A stretch of DNA of 64,000 bases from Rhabdophis nuchalis (GCA_039707465.1 CM077644.1:84700375-84764374), one strand, 5' to 3'; shown: positions 33,641-46,794, counted from the first letter of the stretch. Program-made: numbers and translations. Notes: generated by a model not told the origin, from the letters alone.

Positions 33641-36600
33641 GTCATATGGAAGCAATTGTGCCCCTATGGCCATAAATGTGATCAGGCAGCCAACCATCTA
33701 TATTTTGATTATGTGATTGTGGGGGCCCTGCAACAACCCTAACTTTGGGCATGCGACACAAGTCCTTTTGTTCAGCACTGTGGTACCTTTGAACAGCCAC
33801 TGAATAAATGGCCGCAAATTGAAGACTACATGCATAGGATTGAAAGGGACAATTACATCCTGATTTTGACATAAAAGGGAACAATGGAAGATGCTACGTG
33901 GCAGGATATCCAGAAAAAAAAAATCAGGCCAAAACTAGAGTGTTGAATAAAAAAATAAAACCTTATTTTTTATAGAGTATTTGTAATTGGTGAAGTAAAG
34001 TAATTTATATTTAATTATTCATTGATCAGCCTGAAACCATAAATTAATCACACTGGGCATGGCTTAATCACTAATCAGCTGGGCCAGGGGAGAAGAGTGG
34101 ACTTGATAGAATTATCCCATTCATTTTGAGAAATCAAATCTCTTATTAAATTATACACCTGAAAAAGAGCATTTTGGTCACAAAAATATACAATATCCTG
34201 TACATTGTGTATATTTGAAAGGAAGATGATGCTAATTTAGAGCAATCTTTCCCGAAAATGAAAAACTGAATAATAAAATGCCATCTTATCTTATCCATGA
34301 GTCTGAGCCATCCTTCTCATTTTATAGCTAAATTACATAGGGGTGAAATCTACTCTTTCACACAAGTAAATATAGTACCTATATTCAGAAGCAATCAGGA
34401 ACAAACACAACTACTTCTGAGGTTTTTTTTTCTGTACTTATAGTACATTTTCTCAAATGTTAAGTCTAGTCAACTTTTCAGATGATTCAATTCTTGAAAT
34501 AGGAACCCCTTTTCTTTCCATTTTATTCTTAAAAGGATGTAGGTTATTTTCTTTCTGCATCAATCCACATTTTGGGACTTGAATGATGTTGCTAGCACAT
34601 ATGGTTGCAGGATAAAAATTGAAATTAAATTATAAATAAATTAAAAAGTGAAAGTCTAGAACCTCTAATCAAATGAAAAGAGTTTGTCTGCTTTTTAAGG
34701 CTTATAAACCACTCTAGATGAGACCAACTCCTGGACTTTGGATCATAGGTCAGATTTAGGAACAAAACTTTATTGCTGACTTGTTTGCTTTGAAATTCAG
34801 GATTTATATGACATGGCTCTTCTTCTCCCAGTACTTCATAATTGTAAAATTACTCTCGTAAATTGATCCATCCTATGTGATGGAAACAGCTAGAAATAGG
34901 AAGCCTTCACAACTCTGGAATAATTTCCTCCATAGATATAGAGGTAGAAAAGGATTTTTCACTGTATCTTATTTCTACTTGTGAACTTGTCAGCTCCTAA
35001 AGTTCTTAAAGTTAGATCACCTAATAGTGCAGTTCTGGGATTTGGCAAAATTACTTCTCAATGTATATTTACTATATATGAGTGCAGTGTTAGACTATAT
35101 TTCCTGTCTCTGTCTCCCAGTTACTTTCATACAAATATAATGATTATAATTAAAGAAACGCATATATCTTCTTTCACCCACCGCATGGATAAATATAATC
35201 CTTTGAGTCTGTCTCTTAGGAAAAGCTCATTTAAATTACCTACCAATGAAGAAAACATAACTAAAAAGCACGATCATATTAAATATTAGAAGAGTTGTAA
35301 CTGGGATATTAAAGAACCTCGGAAGTCATTGCTACTAATAAGATAATTAGAAATATATGAAAAATAAGTTTTATTATTATTTTACTTCCAAAGCATCCAT
35401 ATCCATGGCAAGGTATCTTAACCTCAAGAACAGAATTGGGTTTTTTTTGTCAGATACATTCTCTTTATTACAAATTTATCAGAGATTTGTAAAACCTACT
35501 TTAATAACTCTTCCATTTGGCATGCTAACACACCTTGAAGTTTATTAATGGAAATTATTAACAGGTAGGTAGGGTAGCAAGTAGGAAGTTAGGCAGATGA
35601 GAGGGTTTGTTACTACATATGGTGAATGCTTCCCGTTTCATGGACTAATCTACAAATTTCCATACAGTTTCATTAAGAATATCAGTTCATAAGATGTTTC
35701 CAGATAAATGTTCCAAATCCAATAATGATTGGAATCAGTTTGGAGTCATTTTCACATGTGAAACAGTCACATGTCCAGCTGGAAATAGCTAGCTATGATA
35801 TGATAAAGAGAAATTTCTTTATAATATACCGGTAAATTGCTGCCAATTGTTTTAGAGCAATTTCCATCATCCTTGACCAGGCTGTGAAAAATGCAGCATC
35901 TGGAATGCCTCATGTTGCTTTCCCCTAATTTGCACACTGACTGTCAAGAAAGGTAAGTTTATCATCATCAGTATTAGACATTATGTTCCCCTCTGCTTTG
36001 ATTTTCTGGTACAGCCAACACAGAGTACGAATTCCATCAAATTAGCCCCATTTTGTACGTTGAGGATATCTCCAGTGACATGTGAATAAAGCTATCATTT
36101 GAGGACGCCTGGCCCTATTCAAGTCAATGGCAAAGCTCTCAGTAGTTTCCAAGGATCAGCATGCCACCTTTATTCAAATCCATTCCTTTATGCCTCTAAA
36201 CATTTAGAAAAGTGCATTTTAATTCACAAACTTTGTACCACTGGTCAATTCCAATGAACTCTGCTCACTTTTTTTTTCTCTTTTCCTTTAGAAAATATTT
36301 CTGTCCCTGGTTTATCTTCAATTAAATGCTAATTTTATTGTAGTAAGGTTCCATTGCCACATGAATTGAAGCTGGGGGTCATTCTGAATATTTCTGCCTG
36401 GTTACCCTAGATCTTCTTAAGCAATAAAAACTTTTTTAAAATTGGATATGTTTTAACCAAGTGGAGGTCTAACAAAAATAGCAGAAGATCAAAGAATAAT
36501 GCTGCAGACAAGGATAAGAGAGGTATTCTATGCACTGATAATGTAGATATGCTTCACTGTTAGGTTATTTTCCTAACTGGAAGCTGTAGGCTATGACATT

Positions 36601-37025
36601 GTCTGCAGCTGAACTCATTTAAAAAGCAAAGGATACCCTCTCCCTTTCTTCTTCTTTTTTTTTCTTCTGCAAGGTTTTTCCCCCCCTCCCTTTTCCAAGT
36701 TCTGAGAGATAATACTGCAGAGGAATTTAAAGCTCTCGGAGCCCTGATTTTATCTTTTCTATAATACTTTTGAAGTGCAAACTTTTACCTCTAGTTCTGA
36801 CGTCGGCTCTTTATAATCATTGTGTTCACCTGGTACTTTAAAACAAGCATACAAGCAGAAAATAGGTTTACTAGTTTGATCGGCAAATGTATTTCAGACT
36901 CCATTATTTAGCTACAATAATCAAACCATTGCTTGAAAGCACCCCCTAAGTTTGCTTGCTGGATGAAAAATATGTATAGGAACAAGCTGAAATTGTGAAA
37001 AGATTTATCAGTTTTGTTCAGGCAT
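33641..37025. other. Unique DNA, candidate conserved non-coding regions
   Basis: Over 3 kb without a recognised transposon. The segments 35880-36200 and 36590-36990 are non-repetitive, and the latter has a TGACGTC (CRE-like) word at about 36799. The open frames at 34981-35289 and 35357-35548 have no domain. No splice-bounded exon is apparent. Confidence 0.4.
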
Positions 37026-37032
37026 TGATGGG

Positions 37033-37630
37033 ATTAGAATAGAATAGAATTACAGAATTGGTAGGGACTTTGGAGGTCTTCTAGTCCAACCTCCTGCTTA
37101 GGCAGGAAACCTTGCACCACTTCAGACAAATGATTTTCCAACATCTTCTTAAAAACGTCCAGTGTTGGGGCATTCACAACTTCTGGAGGCAAATTGTTCC
37201 ATTGATTAATTGTTCTGTCAGGAAATTTCTCCTTAGTTCAAAGTTGCTTCTCTCCTTAACTAATTTCCATCCATTACTTCTTGTCCTACCCTCAGGTGCT
37301 TTGGAGAATAGCTTGACTCCCTCTTCTTTGTAGCAGCCCCTGGGATATTGAAACCTGCTATCATGTCTCCCCTAGTCCTTCTTTTCTTTAAACTAGAAAT
37401 ATCCAGTTCCTGCAATCGTTCTTCATAGGTTTTAGCCTCCAGTCCCCTAATCATATTTGTTGTTCTTCTCTGCTCTCTTTCTAGAGTCTCAACATCTATT
37501 TTACATTGTGGGGACCAAAAGTGGAAGCAGTATTTCAAGTTATATATTCAGCATTACCACGGCATTATAAAGTGGTATTAACACTTCACATGATGCTGAT
37601 TCTATCCCTCTGTTTATGCAGCCTAGAGCT
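37033..37630 (-). mobile_element. CR1 LINE 3' end (minus), older copy
   Basis: The (AGAAT)n tail at 37033-37049 is followed by the CR1 UTR line CTAGTCCAACCTCCTGC and the C-terminal coding part, including KYCFHFWSPQCKIDVETLE and RTTNMIRGLEAKTYEERLQEL on the minus strand. It ends on the right with CTGTTTATGCAGCCTAGAGCTGTG. Several indels break the frame. Confidence 0.88.
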
Positions 37631-37734
37631 GTGATCACAAACTCTTGAAATTAAAGGCATTATCCAACTGAATTATTATTATTGTTCTTTTTACAACCCT
37701 TTAATTCCTTGTTTCAGGGTGGAGTTGGGGTGAA

Positions 37735-37885
37735 TGAGTGGAGCTCATGCCTATGTGGAATTCACAGATATATTTTTTCTTTGGGCTCTAATAGAGAAAG
37801 GTCTGCGGCTGCATAAGATTGAACACTGAACCTTTCAAGTGGAAGGTGAGCATATTCACCTCGAGGCCATTGCACCACTCCTCTG
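37735..37885 (-). mobile_element. tRNA-derived SINE, fourth type (minus)
   Basis: On the minus strand the head reads GGAGTGGTGCAATGGCCTCG with a box B-like GGTTCAGTGTTC, followed by GCAGCCGCAGACC and TTAGAGCCCAAAG. The spacing suits a SINE head, and no other copy is present in this window. Confidence 0.5.
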
Positions 37886-37914
37886 TTCTGATGTTAATCT
37901 TGTAGTTAATTGTT

Positions 37915-38160
37915 AACCAACAATCAAGTAAACAATACCCCAATCAAGGAACCTCTGAACAACCCAACAGTAAACCATCCAACCAAAGAATCTTTATATC
38001 CACCTTCACCAATACTGACAGGGAAGCCACTAGAATATAAACTGAAAGAAAACCCCCCTCCTTACTACCTCTGATGATGTTACCTAATTTGGGTAATGGA
38101 ATATCTGCAAGAAAACAACCACGCTCCGAGAACACCAAGGACCTCTCATAGTTTAAAATA
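37915..38160. repeat. Unclassified old repeat
   Basis: TGATGATGTTACCTAATTTGG, TAATGGAATATCTGCAAG and AAACAACCACGCTCCGAGA resemble a repeat type with TGATGAAACGTCTGCAAG-like lines found in many sauropsid genomes. The class, possibly Penelope-like, is not certain. Confidence 0.3.
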
Positions 38161-38289
38161 GAGCATACCAAGAACATTAGGACACTTTTTAAAATGTTAT
38201 TGTTAGATAATAATGGAGCATTTGATTATAAAATCTCAGCCATGAAATCTTATGCCATTATCATCTTCGCTACCAGTAGTTGTTTAGAG

Positions 38290-38424
38290 CAGGGGTCTCC
38301 AACCTTTGGAACTTTAAGTCTGAAGGACTTCAGCTCCCAGACTTCTCCAGCCAGCTTTGCTGGCTGGAGAAGTCTGGGAGCTGAAGTCCTTCAGACTTAA
38401 AGTTCCAAAGGTTGGAGACCCCTG
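38290..38424. mobile_element. Perfect hairpin MITE, 135 bp, exact 8 bp duplication
   Basis: Two 66 base arms are exactly complementary around a TTT loop. GTTTAGAG flanks it on both sides (38282-38289 and 38425-38432). It is related to the 21557 copy through words such as AACTTTAAG and TCAGCTCCCAGACTTCTCC, yet differs at many positions in both arms symmetrically. Confidence 0.95.
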
Positions 38425-38432
38425 GTTTAGAG

Positions 38433-40187
38433 TAACTCATTTCTATGATCATAATAGCAACCTTCTGAAAATGATCACACACGTGGGCTGATACATGCAT
38501 GCATCTTTTTCTCACTACCCATGTTATCAACTACCCATAGCATGAAGTGATTTCCACATACAATTGAGCCTTCATGTTCTGAGCACTATAGAGAGAACTT
38601 AAATAGATCTAGAAATCATTTTCATAACCCCCCTCCCCCCAGAAATCTATTTCTTTCCGGCACCAGAGTGCTCTGTGAGACTGGAGACTTGTTTTCAGTA
38701 ATTAATTTCATTGCCTTTTTTTCCCCACATTCTTGAAGAGAATACCACCTTCCAATCTACTTCCATCCTAGAAGGCAGCTTAAAACAATTCAAATAAAAT
38801 TAATCCCATTCAGAAAATAAAACAAGAGAATAAAACAGATTAACTAAGTCATATTTTAAAAGAGGTTCTGCTGTTGGAGTCATCAAGTAGATGAGACAAA
38901 TTCTTGGCAAAGAAGAAAGGTTTGAATCAATTAGATGTGAAGTCCAATAGTCCCAAAGTGAGGAAAGGATTCCACAGTCTTAATGCTTTAATCAGATGTT
39001 TTTTTCTTTTTGTACTAATCAACAGTTTCAGCAATGAACAGTCTATAAAGAACAATATCTACAAGAACCTAGGAAAGCTAAATGATCCAATACATTTACA
39101 CTCCCATCTCTCTTTGCCTGCATGTAGTGTAGATGTTGAGTTCTCAAGATATTTTTAAAAAAGAAAGGGAAAAGGAAAAAGAGCAAGTATATGTTCAGTA
39201 TGAAAACAGGTGTGTGGCTAACAAGGTTCTTTAAAAATATTGAAATAATATTCATTTATACGTTTATACTTGAAGAGCGATCATTTCTAAGAAACTATTC
39301 TTATTCTTTGAGGTTTGAATCTTATTCAAGGATAGATTTTAAGTTCTGAATTGCTACAAAGAACAATAACTCCACAATTACTTTGGAATTTCGAGTTCTG
39401 CCTTTCAATGTCCTGTTTTTCTTTCCATCATTTGAAATGGGTCATTGCCTACGCCTCCGGTTTACCCAGTGAAGTTATCCCAGTTTAAATATTAGGCAAT
39501 TGCAATGCTTAAAAAAAAAGCACTGAGGTTTTTGTGGATTCCTCAGATGATTTTTTTTTCTGAGGTGATTCATCGTCGCTTTTGAATCTCTTTAAAATGC
39601 TTTCCCTTAACAATGCTGGTATGCCAACCACACAAGACAGAGAAAATACTTAAACATGCACAAATCACTTCATACAAGAATATCCCACATAATGAGCAGC
39701 TGGAGAAAAAGAAGAGTGAGATCAATTTAAGTTAGATAACATATTTATATCTAATAAAAGAATATATCTCTGAGCAAGACTCCTAATTTCTGAAAGTGCA
39801 AGGGGGAAAAAAAGGGCTGCCAGCTATAGAATGTATAAATATCTTTTCCTTACCCATGTTCAACACATGTAATCCAACACTCTTAATATCTAACGGCTGT
39901 TACAGCAAACATGGGGCATATGTAACCTCTTAACCAAGACTCCAAATGCCAGGGGCTTTAGCTTGTAGCAGCCAATCAGATCAGCTTGCTGAATTCAACA
40001 ATAGAGAAACTGCATTCTTGCACAGATTTCAGATGCTGGAGCAAACCCTGACTTTGTAATAGTGAATCTGGATGTGAGATGTGAATACATAACAGACTCC
40101 CTAATAAGCTCATTCAACTATACAAGCTGTAGGAAGGCAAACTTGAAAGCCCTAGGCAAAACTTTTTCCAGACCTGTGACCTGAATA
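38433..40187. other. Non-coding DNA, with a possible old LINE at 38770-39010
   Basis: The text AAGAAAGGTTTGAATCAATT and GGATTCCACAGTCTTAATGC resembles antisense L2-type 3' text. The rest is unrecognised. Confidence 0.35.
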
Positions 40188-40577
40188 CAAGTAGTTCTCG
40201 ACTTACAACAGTTCATTGAATGACCGTTCAAAGCTACAACGGCATTGAAATATGTGATTTATGACAATTTTCCATACTTTTGACCAATGCAATATTCCTG
40301 TGGTCACATGATCAAAATTCAGATGCTTGCCAACAGATTCATATTTTTGACAGTCACAGGGTCTGGAGGGGGGGTGTCACGTGATCCCCTTTTGCGACCA
40401 TCTGACAAGCAAAGTCAATGGTGAAACCAGATTCACTTCACCAGATTACTCACTAATCAACTGCAATGATTCACTTAACAACTATGGCAAGAAAAGTCAT
40501 AAAGTCATTTAACAAATGTCTTAATAAGCAAAAAAAATGTTTTGGCTAAATTGTGGTCATAAGTCAAGGACTACCTG
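40188..40577 (+). mobile_element. TA-MITE-1 copy, complete
   Basis: It begins CAAGTAGTTCTCGACTTAC after TA and ends AAGGACTACCTG before TA. It preserves CTACAACGGCATTG, AAAATTCAGATGCTTGCC, CACGTGATCCCCTTTTGCGA and CTTAACAACTATGGCAAG. This is one of the most complete copies. Confidence 0.9.
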
Positions 40578-40759
40578 TATTTTATTCTATAAGGAACACC
40601 TCAGCATCTACCCTACTATCAATATTTTGTTATATATTGTATGTGTGCCTACAATCCTCCTTAATTTCAATTACCTTGGTTTGATTGGCTCAAATTCAGC
40701 TTAAATTTGATTGAAGTAATAATAATTTGTTTTGCTTCAAGTTATTTGAACTTTCTGTT

Positions 40760-41100
40760 TTAGAGATGAAACTAAAGATATTTGAGAGATTGATGTTCAA
40801 TCAGTATTATGTGATTTGGGAAGGTAAAGATTATCTGGATCCACTCGGGCAAGTACTTGATGGCCTGACAGAGATGTGCTCTAAGGAAAAATAGGGAGAA
40901 TACAGTTGTATTTATTTTTTCTGGATCCGTCAGCAGATTTTGATACCATAAACTATGATATGCTACTTGGTAAATTACCTGGGCAGGATACTTGAAAACA
41001 AGTAGAACAGACATAATAGCTGGTGGATGAGTTAGTTGACAATTTATCTCACAAATGGCAACTTAGTCCAGGTGGAACGAAAGCTGGGAAAAAAGATTTC
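40760..41100 (+). pseudogene. Decayed L2-type reverse transcriptase fragment
   Basis: The plus strand codes for FFLDPSADFDTINYDMLL, a clear decayed match to the L2 motif A block LDLSAAFDTVDH-ILL with its catalytic aspartate. Stops follow soon after, then a segment like FL-QLVQVG. No 3' end is attached, so it is a free-standing internal fragment. Confidence 0.6.
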
Positions 41101-41104
41101 AAAT

Positions 41105-41580
41105 CACTCAATGTGATTGTCTTAAGAAATTCAGTGGAAATAAAAGTGGAAAATTCATTCCCTAATTTTCAAGATTCTGTAGTTACTCCAGTCTAGCATT
41201 ATGGTTTGTGGATTCCAACACACACACACCTCATATCTTAAACTCACCATTCATTTTCTTTAAGACACTTGAAGTTTTTCATGACTAACTTGAACATTTT
41301 AAAATTGTGTATTTAAGATTTTTTTTTCTAATTAATGTTTCTTTAGAATTAATGCTTAATGTATTATATTTAGTAGTGCTGATACAAAAGCAAACCTGAA
41401 GAAACAATAGTTGTTTTAATTCTAATATGTTTGAAAAAGTTCTTATTGAATCTTCTTCACACTGTTTTCCTACAGCTGCCCTGAACTACATTTTACATCA
41501 TTGCCAGCTAACATGAGGATAGAAACAATAGCATAATACATTTGAAGGAGTTATAGGATTATAGGAATTGCTATTGCTTG
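41105..41580. other. Non-coding DNA, nothing recognised
   Basis: AT-rich sequence with a short (CA)n at 41219-41229. Confidence 0.45.
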
Positions 41581-41581
41581 C

Positions 41582-41701
41582 TCAATACAATACAATACAA
41601 TACAATACAATACAATACAATACAATACAATACAATACAATACAATACAATACAATACAATACAATACAATACAATACAATACAATACAATACAATACAA
41701 T
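41582..41701 (-). repeat. (ATACA)n microsatellite, about 24 units
   Basis: A perfect pentanucleotide array at the 3' terminus of the CR1, in the position of its short native tail repeat. Confidence 0.97.
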
Positions 41702-42038
41702 AGCAGAGTTGGAAGGGACCTTGTAGGTCTTCTAGTCCAACCCCCTGTGTGGGCAGGAACCTTATACCATTTCAGACAAATGGCTATCTAACATCTTCTT
41801 AAAGACTTCCAGGGTTGGGGCATTCACAACCTCTGGAGGCAAGCTGTTCCAGAGGTTAATTGTTCTAACTGTCAGGAAATTTCTCCTTAGTTCTAAGTTG
41901 CTTCTCTCCTTGATTAGTTTCCACCCATTGCTTCTTGTCCTGCTCCCAGGTGCCTTGGAGAATAGTTTGACTCCCTCTTCTTTGTGGCACCCTTTGAGAT
42001 ATCGGAACACTGCTATCATGTCTCCCCTGGTCCTTCTC
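41582..42038 (-). mobile_element. CR1 LINE 3' end (minus) with long (ATACA)n tail
   Basis: Coding on the minus strand gives AVFRYLKGCHKEEGVKLFSK, LELRRNFLTVRTINLWN and LPPEVVNAPTLEVFKKMLD with an open frame to the 5' truncation. The UTR and a pentanucleotide tail of about 120 bp follow. Low divergence from the copies at 46367 and 48225 suggests a recent family. Confidence 0.93.
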
Positions 42039-42345
42039 TGAAGGATTACTATTTGAAGCAGAAAATGATCTATACAATTAGCATTTGTTTGTTTGTTTGA
42101 ATTTATTAGCCACTCACCTTTAATGCATTCCTATTGTTCATTTTCATGCAGTACATGCAGTAATGCAGTAATGCAGGAATCCCCAGATGAAACTACTAGA
42201 GATTTTTCAATCCATTTCCACTTGCTATATGTTGGTAATTCATGGAGTAAAATAAAAGGTGGGGACTAAAACAGTTTTCTAGATATCTTGATTGGAGTTT
42301 CAAAAAGATGGATAAATTGTTCTCCTTTTCACTGCATACTGTGGT

Positions 42346-42590
42346 GCAAGAGTCATGGTGGCACAGTGGTTAGAGTGCAGTACTGCAGCTACTTCTGCTG
42401 CCTGCCAGCTGCCTGCAATTTGGCAGTTCAGATCTCACCAGGCTCAAGGTTGACTCAGCCTTCCATCCTTCTGAGGTGGATAAAATGAGGAGCCAGATTG
42501 TTGGGAGTAATTTACAGGGTGATCCTGTAAACTGCTTATAGAGGGCTGTAAAGCAGTGGTATATAAGTCTAAGTGCTATTGTCATACCAA
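42346..42590 (+). mobile_element. MIR-like tRNA-derived SINE, complete
   Basis: The head GGTGGCACAGTGGTTAGAGTG (box A) and GTTCAGATCTC (box B position) precede the core AAGGTTGACTCAGCCTTCC and AAAATGAGGAGCCAGATTG, then the tail TAAGTCTAAGTGCTATTG. It is the best preserved copy of the family also present at 28010 and 48108. Confidence 0.88.
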
Positions 42591-42594
42591 ATTG

Positions 42595-43400
42595 TACTGT
42601 AGTTGGTTAGCTTTGCTTCTGTCAAGCCTGGGAGACAGTGAGAAGAAAATGTGCTCCTGTTCGCTCAATCTTACCTTTGTTTTGGCGTACCTTAACCTGT
42701 AACCTTATACATTACTACAAACATAAAGATTTCTTCTGTCCAGTTGTTTCTAACTCTAGACAGCAGTGCTCATCTCTGTTTCTGTTCTGACCTAGGCTTC
42801 CCCAAAAAGCATGAAGTAGATTCCGGGTCCCGACAAAACCCCTTACAGTGCAACAGGGCCGGGCAGCCACAACATTAACACGTGCAGTGCACGCATGCAT
42901 ACTTACCACCCACAATGCTTTGTAATGCCTCCGCGATGCCTCCGTGATTCTCCTGCTGCTTGCATGGAAGCCCTGGAAACTTCCAATACCGGTAAGGAGC
43001 GAGGGTGGGCGGATGGGTCCTCTCGAGCACCATCGCTACCTGGTGCTACTGGCAGGCACTGGTATGCCTGTACCGGGGCGTACTGGTCATAACCCATCAC
43101 TGGGCCATTCACTGTCTACCTGTGGCTTTACTGCCAAGTCAACCCTGATTTCTGAGTTGTTCTTTTTTTCTAGCAGCTCTGCACATGTGCACACTGGGAG
43201 CAGGCTCCAGCTGTTACTCTGCCTCACTGCTGTCTAGTTCCAAAGGCAGCTGAGAACTGCCAGATGTCCTTGGTCCCATCTCTGCCTCCGATGCAGAGCC
43301 CTCGTCAGAGCCTTCCCCAGCCCCTAGGACTGGCCCATGTTCCTCCCCAAACTCCTCACTGTCCAACTCTGCTGGCAGTTTCTTAGCCAAGAGAGCCAGC
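42595..43400. other. Unclassified, partly CG-richer DNA, possibly transposon-derived
   Basis: The segment ending CATAACCCATCACTG near 43105 has a hAT-like right terminus, but no matching left end was found. The part 43140-43390 (GCACATGTGCACACTGGG, GCAGAGCCCTCGTCAGAG) resembles LTR text on the minus strand. Neither can be bounded. Confidence 0.3.
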
Positions 43401-43402
43401 AT

Positions 43403-43610
43403 TGTCATAAGATATTTCCATGGCCATATGGCCAGCATGACTATGCACTGAGATGCACAGAATGCTGTTGCATTTCCACTGAAATGGTACCTATTTATCT
43501 ATTTGCATTTGCATGTTTTTCAACAGCCAGGTTGAGGCAAAAATGAGAGCTCACTCCATTATATGGCACTTGGATCTCAAACCTGGGCATTTAACTTTAC
43601 CTATTTATTT
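43403..43610 (-). mobile_element. Sauria-type SINE (minus)
   Basis: CCATGGCCATATGGCCAGCATG, GGTACCTATTTATCTA, TTTGCATTTGCATGTTTTTC and TCTCAAACCTGGGC follow the antisense order of the Sauria SINE body toward its tRNA head on the right. The extreme head is missing. Confidence 0.8.
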
Positions 43611-44770
43611 AGACCCATCCCCATTAAGGTTCTTGGTTTTTTTGTGCCAGCTATTTAGAAGGACATCACTGATTTCTTCTTTATTCCTAGCTTTGGATAT
43701 ATCCACTAGGTCAACTCCAATTTCATTTGATAACTGCAGTCACATCATAGTTTACTTACCTTGGTTGGTTGGGAGAAACAGCTGGATCCATTCTGTCTTT
43801 AATCACAATAATATTGGGGGATGAGAAACAGGGCAATTTCCAGTTATTGAACCGAGATGCTTGATGGGTCTGTGTTTGTACATTCAGTTCTGTCAGGCCA
43901 TTATATTTTATGATATTCCTAGACTCCATCAACCACATCCATGCTGTGAGTCTACAAAGTAAATTATAGCTGACTTTCCCCTTTCCTGAAAGGAAGGGCT
44001 AGCACTATATTCTCAAGTTATCTTATTCAAATGTAGACAATTTAGCATCCTAAATACAAAGTAAAACTTCATATTATTGACATATCATTTGGTGTTTATA
44101 AGGATGCCTTATTCAAAACATCTGCCCTGGATTATGTAGTAAATTACCCAGTGTAATATTTTAATGTGGATCTATTGTTTATAAAGTTGTATGTGCTCCA
44201 AGGTATCCAATTTAGTGATTTCCAAAGCTCAGATATGACAAACTTCATATGTTATATTTTTCTTTTTCCACTTCAGGAACATTCTGCAACTTTTATACAG
44301 ATACATTGAACAGTCTTTTGAGGCTGGGCCTTAATAACAGTGAGATTTTGAGATTACAAAGATACAAATGGGTGTTGCCAGGCCAAGCTGTAACTTAGCT
44401 GACTAAGGTCATAAAGGATTTGTACAATTCACCATCAAACTCAGCTGGAAGCCCTTGAGATCAATGATGTAGCTGCACTTTCTATTTCCCCATGCACTTT
44501 TTTCCCCCTCCTATTTGATTTAGACTCACCTTCAATTTTCATAATGCTTTCTACATCCCCTTTTTCTTTTTAATTTCCTTTTGGCAAAGTTAACCTTTTT
44601 CTGATCCATTTTATATAATGAATCAGCTTATTTTATATATTTAATGGCTTAAACTCAACTATCAAAACATAGCATATAGTACTAAGAACTAATCTCTTCT
44701 ATTCCCAAGCCACTATTCACTTTCTGAATACCTTATAATTACATCAATATTGAAGTGTATAGGAAAACAA
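43611..44770. other. Non-coding DNA, nothing recognised
   Basis: No transposon end or credible coding frame was identified. Confidence 0.45.
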
Positions 44771-44875
44771 GAAAGGAAGGAAGGAAGGAAGGAAAAGGAA
44801 AAGGAAAAGGAAAAGGAAAAGGAAAAGGAAAAGGAAAAGGAAAAGGAAAAGGAAAAGGAAAAGGAAAAGGAAAAG
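44771..44875 (+). repeat. (GGAA)n then (GGAAAA)n purine microsatellite
   Basis: Five GGAA units pass into about fourteen hexamers GGAAAA. The run is pure purine over about 105 bp. Confidence 0.96.
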
Positions 44876-44879
44876 AAAT

Positions 44880-46364
44880 AATTTATTAAATATTATGTTT
44901 CCTCTCAAGAATTTGACCATCAAAGATTAGAACATACATGAGAAAGTCTCAGAATAAAAGATCTGTTTATTTAACTCAGGCAACTGTAGCTATATTTAAA
45001 ATTCCTCTGATAATTCACATGCTTTTCTTGAAATTTGTAATATAAGCATGAGCACATTTAGAGTTTGATAGGTATAACTAAATTCAAACAAATTAATTCA
45101 AACAAATTTGCTCATTGCCCAGAAATTTTGGATCATGTATATCATGAAATCATTGGAATATATAATAAATCATTTATCTATAGTCATGATCCAGTAATGC
45201 TATATAGTTAGTACATGTTAGGGACAGACTAACTGGAGATACTTTCTCTGTCTGAGACCCAGATGTTCTACTCCTTTCAAATTTGTTCCTTTCTTTTCCC
45301 TCCCTACTTTATTAATAAAACATTTAAACTGGGGGCCAGGCGAGAGAAAAAGAAGATACAATTGCCAAAAGACTTAGATCCAAAAAATGATTTTGCTTGT
45401 TTTTCTTTTTTTACTAATTTTCTTTCTTTTATTATTCTTTTGTACCAGGATGTTTGCACATGTCTGCCATCTGAGAATTGGAAATGTACTATGTATTCAT
45501 TTGCCTTTATCTTGTAGTATTTTTTCGGATAAATTGCTTTACTATTGTTTTATTATGTAGCCCGGGATGGGCCAAAGACTCTGACGCAAAGGTTCTCAAA
45601 ATGTTTCTGTAACCCTTACCTTACCCTCTAGAAAATTGTTAAAACTCAATAAAACTTTTTCAAAACAAATAAAACATTTAAACCACTTTGGTTTTAAAAT
45701 ACCATAAGCAGTGGGACATGAATGCAAAATAATGTAGAGATAAGAACACAATAACTTTAAGAAGCATAATAATATAAATAGTTAACAGTCAACTGCTATA
45801 TAACAGGCAGACCTTTTACTGAACACCAGTGAGTGGCTTGCTGTTCCTAACTCAATACAAGATGAATATATTTGTATGTTGATCCATCAAGCTTCACACA
45901 TTGCTTTACTATAATGCAAATATACTGTATGTGGACCACGTAGGTTTCTTGATGTCATTCTTCCCAGTAGACCAGATAGCAAAAACTAGATCTAATTCTA
46001 TTTTATAGTAGGACTACATGAACAGAATCTTGCAAGTTTGATAGTACAAATCTACCACTATCTCTTTTATAGTCTGAGATATTAGGGAGGGTTTGCTTTA
46101 TCAGTTTCTTTCTGTGCCATTATGCAACTGTGGGCTACACCCAATCTTATCAGATGATTTCCTAGGTAGCATCTCTTCCCCTTCTCCATCTCCTAAGGTC
46201 ATTCTCACATACCACTAAAGAAGGGCCTTTCCCTAAAGAAAGTGTTGTCTGGTGATGAAGGTTTCTTGATGCAGATGAAAATTGCAATGATCATGGTTCA
46301 GAGAGCTCCAAACAGCCTGAGAAATGTTTTGATTAAGCAGCAAGTCCCATTTCAGATTAATTAA
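44880..46364. other. Non-coding DNA, possible L1-like tail at 45540-45670
   Basis: TTAAAACTCAATAAAACTTTTTC at about 45638 resembles an L1 3' end, without coding support. The rest is unrecognised. Confidence 0.35.
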
Positions 46365-46366
46365 CC

Positions 46367-46790
46367 AAGATGATTAGGGAACTGGAGACTAAAACATATG
46401 AAGAACGGTTGCAGGAGCTGGGTATGTCTAGTTTGATGAAGAGAAGGACCAGGGGAGACATGATAGCAGTGTTCCGATATCTCAGAGGGTGCCACAAAGA
46501 AGAGGGAGCCAAACTATTCTCCAAGGCACCTGGGGGCAGGACAAGAAGCAATGGGTGGAAACTAATCAAGGAGAGAAGCAACTTAGAACTAAGGAGAAAT
46601 TTCCTGACAGTTAGAACAATTAACCTCTTGCCTCCAGAAGTTGTGAATGCCCCAACCCTGGAAGTCTTTAAAAAGATGTTAGATAGCCATTTGTCTGCAA
46701 TGGTATAGGGCTCCTGCCCACGCAGGGGGTTGGACTAGAAGATCTACAAAGTCCCTTCCAACTCTGCTATTGTATTATTGCATTATTGTA
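46367..46790 (+). mobile_element. CR1 LINE 3' end (plus), 5' cut at AAGATGATTAGGGAACTGG
   Basis: The frame 46370-46708 codes for the last 112 residues of ORF2, starting MIRELETKTYEERLQELGMS and ending FKKMLDSHLSAMV. A 9 bp deletion removes the WNS of the INLWNSLPPEVV block. The tail is only a few imperfect ATTGT units. The 5' break is at the same base as in the copy at 48225-48718. Confidence 0.93.
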
Positions 46791-46794
46791 ATCA

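Noticed and set aside
42840..43107. Complete hAT element ending CATAACCCATCACTG
   Set aside because: No matching left terminus or 8 bp duplication could be found.
45540..45670. L1 LINE 3' end
   Set aside because: Only an AACTCAATAAAA-like line supports it, with no coding remnant, so it was left as a low-confidence note.
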